Positions 51,692 to 59,349 of a stretch of DNA of 64,000 nt are shown here, in pieces (position 1 is the first letter of the stretch; every line of letters starts with the position of its first letter). Location: assembly GCA_039024315.1 (NCBI GenBank), contig JBCCQN010000013.1, positions 1 to 64,000 on the forward strand, in the 5' to 3' direction. The stretch comes from JBCAWW01 sp039024315. Its GTDB lineage: Bacteria > Bacteroidota > Bacteroidia > J057. Position numbers and translations under genes: made by a program. The notes beneath the pieces are model-generated. The model made no database searches and was not told the origin of the DNA. It saw only the letters and a program-made list of their open reading frames with translations.

Positions 51692-53311
51692 TTAATTCTT
51701 GATCAACTTCCGGCTTGCCACGATTTTATCGTTCTGCTGCAAGCTTAAAAAATAAAGACCTGTTGGCAAAGCATTGCCCTGATTGTCCAGTCCATCCCAG
51801 CGCCACTGACTGAAAGTTGCACGTGAAATTTCAATTTCACTGTAAAAAACCCGCTGCCCAGCAATATTACGCACCTCCACTAACAAGGGCGCTTCATTAT
51901 TGAACTGCAGACTGAGAGTCAGTTCATCACTAAAGGGATTGGGATAAACCCCCACACTCGCCCCGTAGCTAAAACTGCCCTGTACCTGAAAACTGATATT
52001 TTCGATATTTTGATCTATCCAGACCAGGCGATCTCGCAACCAATCTTTGAGGAAGTTGATTTCTTGTTGATAGGTATTGCCGATATAAGAGTTAGGCCAG
52101 ACGTACTCCCCTAGCACCTCCCAGCGGTCAAAATTACGTTGGGCTGCTGGGCCAATCTCCGCTACCATTGCATCAACTCTGGCCAAGACTCTTTGGGTAG
52201 AGAACTCATCCTCTCTTAGGGCAAACCAGCGCTCGACGAGTTCTTCCTGAAATTGGGGATCGCTCAATAGTCTATCCCACCAATAATTTATTACCCAACC
52301 ATCCCGCGGACATATTTGATTAAAATTTAATACCCAGCCTTCAGGACCACCACCCGTACAATAATTAGCGTTGCCAAAGGCCAAGTTAAAATCCCACAAG
52401 GGTCCCATTTGCAAGCGGTCCTCTCCCCTGCCCTCGCGATCTTTGTAAAGCCAAGTACTCAGGCGATAACCATCTACATTTTTAGCCACCTCATTGACAA
52501 TCAAAAAGTCGATAAAGGAACTAGGTTCTATATAATGACGATAGCCTAAGCTATCTTCATTGGTAAACTGCATAGTCCGCAAAGTCTTTTCAAATGCAGT
52601 CATATAATTGGCGATGTAAGCCGCTTGAGCTGGCAAATAGGCATCTTCCTTGGGATATTCTACTTGGATAATGTCGCCAAACTCTCCCTGCCAGGAATAA
52701 GTCGCAATACCTCCCGTAGTCTTATCAATTTTGAGTAAGTAACCACCGGTGATATCTTGTGGATCCGTATCGGTATCATCTAGTTTAGCGATATTAACAC
52801 GGTTTTTGTCCCGTTTTATTTTTTCCATCAGCACATACACCCCTTGATACACCTCATTGATATTGAGCTCCACAAAACGGGTTCTAGGGGCCCAACGCCC
52901 CATACTCCGCCCTAATTCATAAGTCAGCGCATTTCGGATCAAACTTTTATCACTGTAGGGCCCATTTAGCACCCAATCGTTTTCTTTGGGCATCCCTACT
53001 AACTCCACATTACGATTGCTTCCGTCCTCTTCTCGCGTTTCGAAGCCATACCCCTTCTTATCAAAAAACTGAGAAGAAGATCCTCTAATTTCAATACCAA
53101 TTTTGCCCTCATAGTTATTACAATCTCCTTCGGAGAACGTCCATTTGTTGGGCCCAGCATAGCGAATGCACATATCCGCTGTGATTTTGGCTCGATCAAT
53201 GATGGGCTGAGATGTGTAAATATCTACTATAGCCAAACGCGATGAGTCCGGAAATTGACCCAAAAGAGGCAGACTTAGCAGTGTTAGCAGCAGGAATACA
53301 CTCGTCTTCAT
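51692..53311 (-). CDS. CotH kinase-family protein with T9SS sorting domain
   Basis: 539 residues from the ATG at 53311, which starts a clear signal peptide (MKTSVFLLLTLLSLPLLGQ); an upstream ATG at 53356 would add 15 residues. The CotH domain spans about 60-420: IGIEIRGSSSQFFDKKGYGF, DWVLNGPYSDKSLIRN, GVYVLMEKIKRDKNRVN, GGYLLKIDK, and the metal-binding-like LWDFNLAFGN. Spore-coat CotH is a protein kinase; secreted bacterial homologues often accompany polyphosphate or biomineral genes, so the substrate here is open. It ends with a T9SS domain (VGVYPNPFSD to the end). Confidence 0.88.
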   Translation of the reverse strand: MKTSVFLLLTLLSLPLLGQFPDSSRLAIVDIYTSQPIIDRAKITADMCIRYAGPNKWTFSEGDCNNYEGKIGIEIRGSSSQFFDKKGYGFETREEDGSNRNVELVGMPKENDWVLNGPYSDKSLIRNALTYELGRSMGRWAPRTRFVELNINEVYQGVYVLMEKIKRDKNRVNIAKLDDTDTDPQDITGGYLLKIDKTTGGIATYSWQGEFGDIIQVEYPKEDAYLPAQAAYIANYMTAFEKTLRTMQFTNEDSLGYRHYIEPSSFIDFLIVNEVAKNVDGYRLSTWLYKDREGRGEDRLQMGPLWDFNLAFGNANYCTGGGPEGWVLNFNQICPRDGWVINYWWDRLLSDPQFQEELVERWFALREDEFSTQRVLARVDAMVAEIGPAAQRNFDRWEVLGEYVWPNSYIGNTYQQEINFLKDWLRDRLVWIDQNIENISFQVQGSFSYGASVGVYPNPFSDELTLSLQFNNEAPLLVEVRNIAGQRVFYSEIEISRATFSQWRWDGLDNQGNALPTGLYFLSLQQNDKIVASRKLIKN

Positions 53312-53367
53312 ATTGTGTAGCGTCAAAAGAACCTTTAATTTAGTTATAAACCTCATTATACAATTAC

Positions 53368-54336
53368 GTGCAGCACTTTCAGTTCGATTTTTCTAAACTA
53401 TCAAAACAGCCCAAAGCGGTTTCTCCTAACCAATATATTATCGATCCCGCTTTAGCAAGCGCTGTTTCCGTAGCGATCAGTCTCAATCAGCCGCTGCTCC
53501 TTACCGGCGAGCCCGGCACGGGTAAAACTCGGCTTGCACATAAAATCGCTTGGGATCTTCATCAACAAAATCCTGAATTTTTACCAGAGCCTTTGGTATT
53601 TCATACCAAGACCACTGCTGTATCGCAGGACATGTTCTATCATTATGACGCAATGCGGCACTTTCACGATGCCAACATCAAAAAAGCTTTGGCCGAAACT
53701 GCTCCTCCAACTGAAAATTATATCGAATTACGTGCTTTGGGCAAAGCCATTGCCCTTACTCAAGCAGCAGAAATCCAAAAGGAACATTTTGTGCAATCAA
53801 AGCAAACTCGTTCCTCTGTCGTCCTTATAGACGAAATAGACAAGGCGCCGCGAGATTTCCCTAATGATATCCTCCACGAGATCGAAAACATGGAGTTTGC
53901 CATCAAGGAAGCCAATAATCACCGCATTTCTCGCGATCCAGATCACCATATTGTGATCATCATGACCTCTAACTCAGAAAAAAACCTTCCCGAAGCATTC
54001 TTACGCCGCTGTGTATTTTATCATATCCCTTTCCCGCCCCCGCAGCGGCTATTAGAGATCGTACGTAGCCATTTTGGCGATCATACCGCATATGCCGACT
54101 ATCAACTGATCGAGCATTTCCAACAGATCAGACAGGCAGTCCGGAAAAAAAAGCCCGCTACTGCTGAACTAATTGCGTGGTTGCGGGTACTCGAATTAAA
54201 CGACTTCTTAGCCCCTGGTTTAGACTTACAAAACCTAAGCCCTTCGCAAAAACAAAGCTTGCGCATGAGCTACAGTGTTTTGGCCAAAACCCAAGAAGAC
54301 TTAAAAGCGATCGAATCTCAAATTGGACTCTCATGA
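53368..54336 (+). CDS. MoxR-type AAA+ ATPase
   Basis: 322-residue AAA+ ATPase with Walker A GEPGTGKT (47-54), Walker B VVLIDEID (151-158), sensor 1 MTSN (199-202) and arginine-finger region FLRRC (211-215). The insert between Walker A and B (YHYDAMRHFHDANIKK) is the one seen in MoxR proteins paired with vWA or conflict-system partners. There is no ATG before the conserved core, so the GTG at 53368 is taken as the start. It overlaps the next gene by 4 bp (ATGA). It is divergent from CotH with about 55 bp between. Confidence 0.85.
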   Translation: MQHFQFDFSKLSKQPKAVSPNQYIIDPALASAVSVAISLNQPLLLTGEPGTGKTRLAHKIAWDLHQQNPEFLPEPLVFHTKTTAVSQDMFYHYDAMRHFHDANIKKALAETAPPTENYIELRALGKAIALTQAAEIQKEHFVQSKQTRSSVVLIDEIDKAPRDFPNDILHEIENMEFAIKEANNHRISRDPDHHIVIIMTSNSEKNLPEAFLRRCVFYHIPFPPPQRLLEIVRSHFGDHTAYADYQLIEHFQQIRQAVRKKKPATAELIAWLRVLELNDFLAPGLDLQNLSPSQKQSLRMSYSVLAKTQEDLKAIESQIGLS

Positions 54337-56870
54337 AGACAACCTCTTTCCCGCTACAACACTTGCTAATCCGCCTTGAGCAAGCTGGTTTTCAGATTGA
54401 TCCCGCTCGTCAAATGCGGATCCAGAGCGTACTATTGCAATTGGGGAGTCAATATCGCGACAATCCCCATGGCCTAAGTCAACTTTTGACTCCCCTAGTC
54501 GCTCAAAATGAGGAAGAGCAAACTTTAGTTACCCAAATTATCGCTGAGTATCTAGAGGAGAGTATGGGGCAAGAGGAGACCGCTAGCGCGGAACGCTCAA
54601 CTCCTACTACCGAGATCGGCCAATCGCTCAAAGAAAAAAGGAGAAATGCCTACTTGATCGCCCTAGCAGTAATTGTCGTGATCAGTGCCATCTGGAAAAT
54701 GCGGCAAAATACTCAGCCTCATGAGCTGGACATTATGTCATTTTTACAGTCAAGTACGGCCCATGATAAGTTCAAACAAGATTCTTCCTTACCTAAAATT
54801 GATGAAAGACTCGCAGGCGATCCCAGTCTCAAAGAATACCCCCTTCTAAACGAAGTACGATTTGTCACCAAAGCCATCAGCAATGCGGGGGAACCTGGCT
54901 TGTTTTTTATCGGCAAAAAATCGATCAACCATCCTAAGACTCAGTTACTTTGGCGCTTCTTCAAAGATGGACATTTAGTGGAAGAAAAGATCGGCGACCA
55001 AGTTCGTTTTACCAATGAGCAGTTAGGGGATTATGAGGTAGAAGTAGAAATGTCCTATTTGCATGGTCCGCCAGAAATAAAAGCCTCAAACAGAAGCAGC
55101 TTTTTATTGCTCCCACCTGAAATATCAGCCAACGAAAGAGCCTCCCAGCTGCTTGCTCTACAGGAAAAAGAGCAAAACTTTATCAAAATTGGCCTTTTCT
55201 TCTTTTGTGTTTTCCTCATTGTATTGATTGAAGGTTTGATCAGGATTTGGGAAAAACAGGCTTACAGGCTCTACTTTCAAAGGGAGTTTTTGGAGGATGC
55301 AGCCGGTGAATACGCACTACCGCACGCGGATAATCAAATTAAGCTAGAAGCAGAACCCGCTTTTTATGATTTAGCCGAGAGCATGTCTCACCGTCAAAGC
55401 GGCCAGCTGGCCACCCTAGACATCCCGCAAACGCTCTACGCTACTGTGCGCAATGGCGGACTTCCCAGTCTCAAATACAAAAGTCAGCAAGTCGATACTG
55501 AATATCTCGTCCTCATCGACGAAAGTGAACCTAATCGTCCTGCCGCCGCTTTATTTGCTCAGCTTGTCAAGTTATTGCAGGCTGAGTCTGTAGCCATACG
55601 CGCTTATACTTTCCGTAACGACCCGCGAGATTGCTACAATGATAAAGGTGATCCTTGGGAATTGGATAGCTTAGCACGTAAGTATGCAAAGCATAGGCTC
55701 TTAGTTTTTGCAAAAGGTAGCTATCTCGTCGAGCCAGGTAGCAATAAGCTTGCGACTTGGGTAAATCAAGCCTTTGCTGCTTGGGAAACCAAGGTCTTGA
55801 TTAGTCCTGAACCGCGTCAGAACTGGCATAAACGCGAAGAGGCGTTGAGTCTATGCTTTAGCCTCGTTCCCGCTGATATGCAGGGCCAGCTAGGCCTAGT
55901 AGAGGCTTTACAAAGTAGTGGCCTAAGTATCGATGAAAAGCTGCATGAGGTCAAGCTGGTCCAGCAAAAAGCACACGTCAGTCTGGCTCAATATGATCTC
56001 AATCAAGCAGATGATTTAGAGGCCTATTTGGATGAAGCTTCCTTTCAATGGCTAACTGCTCTGAGTTTGGCCCCTGGGCTTCGCTGGGAGATGATCTTAA
56101 AAGTCGGTGAGGCCATGCAAGCGGATCAATTGGTAGAAGAAAAATGGATGAGTTATGATAAGCTTATGAAATTGAGCCAATTGCCCTTTGTCCAAGCAGG
56201 CGAAATGCCGCAATCTCTGCGTGCCCAATTAGCTCAACGCATGGACCAAGAGACAGAAGCCAAGGCAAGGCAGGCCATATTGAGCGTTCTCGCAGAGAAG
56301 GCCCAAGGAGCACCCAACCTAGAAAACAAAGTCCAACAAACGGTGCAAAAAGCAGCCTTGGAGCCAGAAAACAAAGACCTGCAAGCCAAAATGAAGTTTC
56401 TCTTTCATCAAGGTTGGCTCGCACAATATCACCAAGCAGATTGGGCCAATGCCTTCCAGATGCCTTGGTATGAACGGGTTCCGGTCTTCAGTCTAGCCAG
56501 CGGAGTAGCTTTGATTGTGATGTTGAGCTTTGGCCTTAGTGATATTATCCGAGAGACTCCCAACTACAGCAATCAGCGTCTCATCGCCAAACACCTAAGA
56601 AGTAGTACAGTAGGTTTGGGCCAAGGAGGCAGAGGACTTCACTCCATTGCAGAGCTCAAAGCGCAAATAAAACATTTTGAGGATTTTAATGACCCCATCC
56701 ATCTCCAAGCAGGGGAGTGGATGCAAGCCCTAGACGCCTTGGATACAGCCTTTGATCATGATGGGAGTAAGGTGCTCAAAGAAATCATCAAACAACCCAA
56801 CCATCGCTATTATTTTGAAGCTACTATGCTCCAAAAAGACCTCAATAGTGTTTATCGCTGGTTTCAATAG
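54333..56870 (+). CDS. Large three-helix membrane protein coupled to MoxR, possible vWA-like domain
   Basis: 845 residues from the ATG at 54333 (a longer frame from 54177 is disfavoured because it lies inside moxR). Helices at about 100-118 (LIALAVIVVISAIW), 280-300 (LFFFCVFLIVLIEGLI) and 716-740 (ASGVALIVMLSFGL). Between the second and third is a Rossmann-like region (about 385-590) starting TEYLVLIDESEPNRPAAALF, which resembles a degenerate vWA domain (DxS of the MIDAS only). The 4-bp overlap with the AAA+ gene implies a complex. No family is recognised with certainty. A hairpin repeat, CCGC-TAGC-GCGG-AACGCT, encodes SAERS (about residue 85). Confidence 0.65.
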   Translation: MKTTSFPLQHLLIRLEQAGFQIDPARQMRIQSVLLQLGSQYRDNPHGLSQLLTPLVAQNEEEQTLVTQIIAEYLEESMGQEETASAERSTPTTEIGQSLKEKRRNAYLIALAVIVVISAIWKMRQNTQPHELDIMSFLQSSTAHDKFKQDSSLPKIDERLAGDPSLKEYPLLNEVRFVTKAISNAGEPGLFFIGKKSINHPKTQLLWRFFKDGHLVEEKIGDQVRFTNEQLGDYEVEVEMSYLHGPPEIKASNRSSFLLLPPEISANERASQLLALQEKEQNFIKIGLFFFCVFLIVLIEGLIRIWEKQAYRLYFQREFLEDAAGEYALPHADNQIKLEAEPAFYDLAESMSHRQSGQLATLDIPQTLYATVRNGGLPSLKYKSQQVDTEYLVLIDESEPNRPAAALFAQLVKLLQAESVAIRAYTFRNDPRDCYNDKGDPWELDSLARKYAKHRLLVFAKGSYLVEPGSNKLATWVNQAFAAWETKVLISPEPRQNWHKREEALSLCFSLVPADMQGQLGLVEALQSSGLSIDEKLHEVKLVQQKAHVSLAQYDLNQADDLEAYLDEASFQWLTALSLAPGLRWEMILKVGEAMQADQLVEEKWMSYDKLMKLSQLPFVQAGEMPQSLRAQLAQRMDQETEAKARQAILSVLAEKAQGAPNLENKVQQTVQKAALEPENKDLQAKMKFLFHQGWLAQYHQADWANAFQMPWYERVPVFSLASGVALIVMLSFGLSDIIRETPNYSNQRLIAKHLRSSTVGLGQGGRGLHSIAELKAQIKHFEDFNDPIHLQAGEWMQALDALDTAFDHDGSKVLKEIIKQPNHRYYFEATMLQKDLNSVYRWFQ

Positions 56871-56874
56871 GGTA

Positions 56875-57080
56875 TTTACCGCTGCGCAGAACGCTTATCT
56901 ATTTAAGTACTAAGACAATAGTATCCAGTATTAGGACCTAGAAAAATGGAGCTGTTTGGTTCAGCAGAACCTTTTTACTAGGTATATAGCCTCTAAACAA
57001 AACATTTGGTCTTCCCGAGCGATCCCGAGAGCTATCGGGAGAGGGATCTAGGGCGAAAAGAGCGTTCCGCGAAGCGGAAA
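56875..57080. repeat. Inward hairpin-AACG pair enclosing a truncated MITE-like element
   Basis: The left arm (56879-56896, plus) is CCGC-TGC-GCAG-AACGCTT, with one stem mismatch. The right arm (57061-57077, minus) is CCGC-TTC-GCGG-AACGCT. The cargo holds MITE copy D, and a free small hairpin CCCGAGAGCTATCGGG (about 57024-57039). Another free hairpin (TCCGAAAGCTGTCGGG) lies just outside, at about 57111-57126. The element fills most of the gap before the convergent DinB gene. Confidence 0.65.
56903..56985 (-). mobile_element. MITE-like element, truncated copy D
   Basis: In reverse orientation: TTAAGTACTAAGACAATAGT, CAGTATTAGGACCTAG and GGTTC-AGCA-GAACC match the right half of copy A closely. 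Similarity stops near 56985, so the left half (with the CCCGAAAGC palindrome and left end) is missing or replaced. Confidence 0.6.
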
Positions 57081-57151
57081 CCGGTCAAGAAAAACCTTAG
57101 CTTGACGCCAATCCGAAAGCTGTCGGGAGTAAGGACCCTAAAGCCCTCTCG

Positions 57152-57637
57152 CTAAAGCGCCTCCTTTTCCTCCTGTAGCCCAAACTGGACTGAATGGTGG
57201 AACATATGCTTGAAATGAAATTGCTCCCAGTCTTCGGGCTTTAAATCGCCAAAAGCGGGGTGTAAAAAAGTCGCTCCTTCCTCCAAAGAGGCCATAAAAT
57301 CATAAAATTTAGGGATCTCAGCGAGCAATTTCTCCTTGGCTTGATCGAGATTCGCGAATCGCAAAGGCATTAATTTCCCCTTTTCTAATCCTATGCCATT
57401 GGTATTTTTTTTGAAAGGTTTGCTGCTCCGCAACCAAGCTTGACTTTGGGGCACTCTCTCCACCGGAATCAATAGTGGAAGATTGAATTTACCGCGACTC
57501 ATGGCAAAGGCCCCACTCAAGTGTTCGACCATATGCTGAGGGGTCATGATACCCCACGCCGGTTTTTGCTCGGCCTTTAATTGAGCCAATATTGCGGGGA
57601 AGGTTTCGCGGATGAAAGTAGTTTTTTCAGGATGCAT
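57152..57637 (-). CDS. DinB-superfamily protein (DUF1569-like)
   Basis: 161 residues, a four-helix-bundle metal-site protein. Seen: TPQHMVEHLSG (early His pair) and the C-terminal HPAFGDLKPEDWEQFHFKHM followed by FHHSVQFGL, the signature arrangement of DUF1569/DinB-like proteins. Members include thiol-dependent enzymes and proteins of unknown role; the substrate cannot be assigned. It lies 5 bp after trkH in the same direction. Confidence 0.72.
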   Translation of the reverse strand: MHPEKTTFIRETFPAILAQLKAEQKPAWGIMTPQHMVEHLSGAFAMSRGKFNLPLLIPVERVPQSQAWLRSSKPFKKNTNGIGLEKGKLMPLRFANLDQAKEKLLAEIPKFYDFMASLEEGATFLHPAFGDLKPEDWEQFHFKHMFHHSVQFGLQEEKEAL

Positions 57638-57642
57638 AGCAA

Positions 57643-59133
57643 TTATTTTTCACGCCAGAAAAAAGGCGTTATCAGCATAAGAACGGTAAAGAGTTCCAAA
57701 CGGCCTAATAGCATATAAAAAGACAAAAACCATTTGCCAAAATTGGGAATGCGGGCAAAGTTAATCGCATCTTGTGGCCCTACTTCCCCGATTCCCGGTC
57801 CAATATTGCCCAAAGTAGCCGCAACTGTGCCCAAGGCCGTAGAAAAGTCTGGAGTCATAAATGACATCACGAAGGTGCCAAAGACAAACAACAAAATGAA
57901 AATCAAAAAGAAGGCGACGATTTTGGAGATGGTGTCTTGATTGACGGCCTTCTTATTGAATCGTACCGGTAGGATTGCTTTGGGATGAATCTGACGCTTT
58001 AGCTCCAGATAACTGTTTTTGGTTACCAAAAGGGTTCTCACAAATTTGACACCTCCACTCGTAGAGCCCGCACAAGCCCCCGAAAACATGAGAACAAAAA
58101 ACAGAACCGTCAAAACATTGCCCCATTCGGTAAAGGCTTCTGTCCCAAAGCCGGTAGTCGTGACCACAGAGATGACTTGAAAGGCCGCTGCGCGGAACGA
58201 TTCTTCGAGCCCGTAGGTACCATTATAGACCAAAACTCCCATCACAATACCGATCAAAATCAGGCTGATAAATAAATAGTAACGAAATTCTTCATTGGCC
58301 CAAAGCCGCATGGGTTTGCCTCGTAAGGCAAAATAGGTCAAGGCAAAGTTGGTCCCAGCCAAAAACATGAAAACAATCACCACATACTGGCTGTACGCAC
58401 TAAATCCCCCCAAACTAGCCTGACTAGTTGAGAATCCTCCTGTGGACAAGGTGGCCATGGCATGACAAAGGGCTTCGTAAAAATTCATATCTCCCAGCCA
58501 AAGGAGGATCATCTCTAGAGCAGTAAGAGAAAAATAAATAATCCAAAGTCGCTTGGCAGTTTCCTTGACCCGAGGCGTCAGTTTATCTGGCGTCGGTCCC
58601 GGCACTTCGGCAGCGTATAGCTGCATTCCCCCAATGCCTAACAATGGCAAAATGGCAATCGTCAAAACGATAATTCCCATCCCTCCAATCCAATGAGTCA
58701 TCGCACGCCAAAAGTGCAGACCATGCGGTAAAGCTTCAATTTGCTCGCCCAAAATGGTAGCTCCTGTAGTCGTGAAACCTGACATAGTTTCAAAAAAGGC
58801 ATCCGTAAAGGTTTCGATGGGATAACCTTCCCCAATGGTAAACTTGGCCAAATAGTAGGGCAAGGCCCCTATGATCGACATACTAATCCAGCCTAGGGTA
58901 ACCACTAAATAACCATCTCTTTTTTTGAGTTCTGACTTGGCCCCTTTGCGGGTCAACAGCCAAGTGAGCGCCCCTATCAAAATGGTTCCCAAACTCGAAT
59001 ACAAAATTGCCGTCAGATCAGCAGAGCCATAAAAAATCGAAAAAGGCACGGCCAGCAACATCGCAATCCCGCTCAATCCCACTAAAATCCCTAATACGTT
59101 GAAAATTGCCTTGTAATTAAACATATGCCCCAT
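57643..59133 (-). CDS. trkH: Trk-type potassium uptake channel subunit TrkH
   Basis: 496-residue K+ channel subunit with four pore loops. Selectivity-filter segments are visible: FTTTGAT (loop 1), LSTGGFS (2), VTTTGFG (3) and LGNIGPGIG (4). HWIGGMGIIVL and CAGSTSGGVKFVRTLL are also typical TrkH/KtrB features. It normally needs a TrkA/KtrA NAD-binding regulator, which is not in the window. Start: ATG 59133 or, three codons later, ATG 59124 (MFNYKAIF); I cannot decide. A hairpin repeat on the opposite strand (58185-58200) lies under the codons for SFRAAAF. Confidence 0.94.
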   Translation of the reverse strand: MGHMFNYKAIFNVLGILVGLSGIAMLLAVPFSIFYGSADLTAILYSSLGTILIGALTWLLTRKGAKSELKKRDGYLVVTLGWISMSIIGALPYYLAKFTIGEGYPIETFTDAFFETMSGFTTTGATILGEQIEALPHGLHFWRAMTHWIGGMGIIVLTIAILPLLGIGGMQLYAAEVPGPTPDKLTPRVKETAKRLWIIYFSLTALEMILLWLGDMNFYEALCHAMATLSTGGFSTSQASLGGFSAYSQYVVIVFMFLAGTNFALTYFALRGKPMRLWANEEFRYYLFISLILIGIVMGVLVYNGTYGLEESFRAAAFQVISVVTTTGFGTEAFTEWGNVLTVLFFVLMFSGACAGSTSGGVKFVRTLLVTKNSYLELKRQIHPKAILPVRFNKKAVNQDTISKIVAFFLIFILLFVFGTFVMSFMTPDFSTALGTVAATLGNIGPGIGEVGPQDAINFARIPNFGKWFLSFYMLLGRLELFTVLMLITPFFWREK

Positions 59134-59349
59134 ACTATTCGATGATGCGCAAGTTTAAGGGCTTTTTGAGAATAAATGAAATCAGCTAAGCAAGCAGGAC
59201 GTTATTTTTGGGCAAATATTTCCCCTTTTCAGGAAGTCTGATTTACCGTTTAATTAATTATATCAGCTTTACTTTAAAATAATTTAACGCTTGTGTCATA
59301 TTTTAGACAAAGGATAATACCAATCGGATTTTAACAACACCCCTACGCT

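Noticed and set aside
54177..54332. N-terminal extension of the MoxR-partner protein
   Set aside because: It overlaps the C-terminal coding region of moxR in another frame; the ATGA overlap at 54333 is the normal coupled start.
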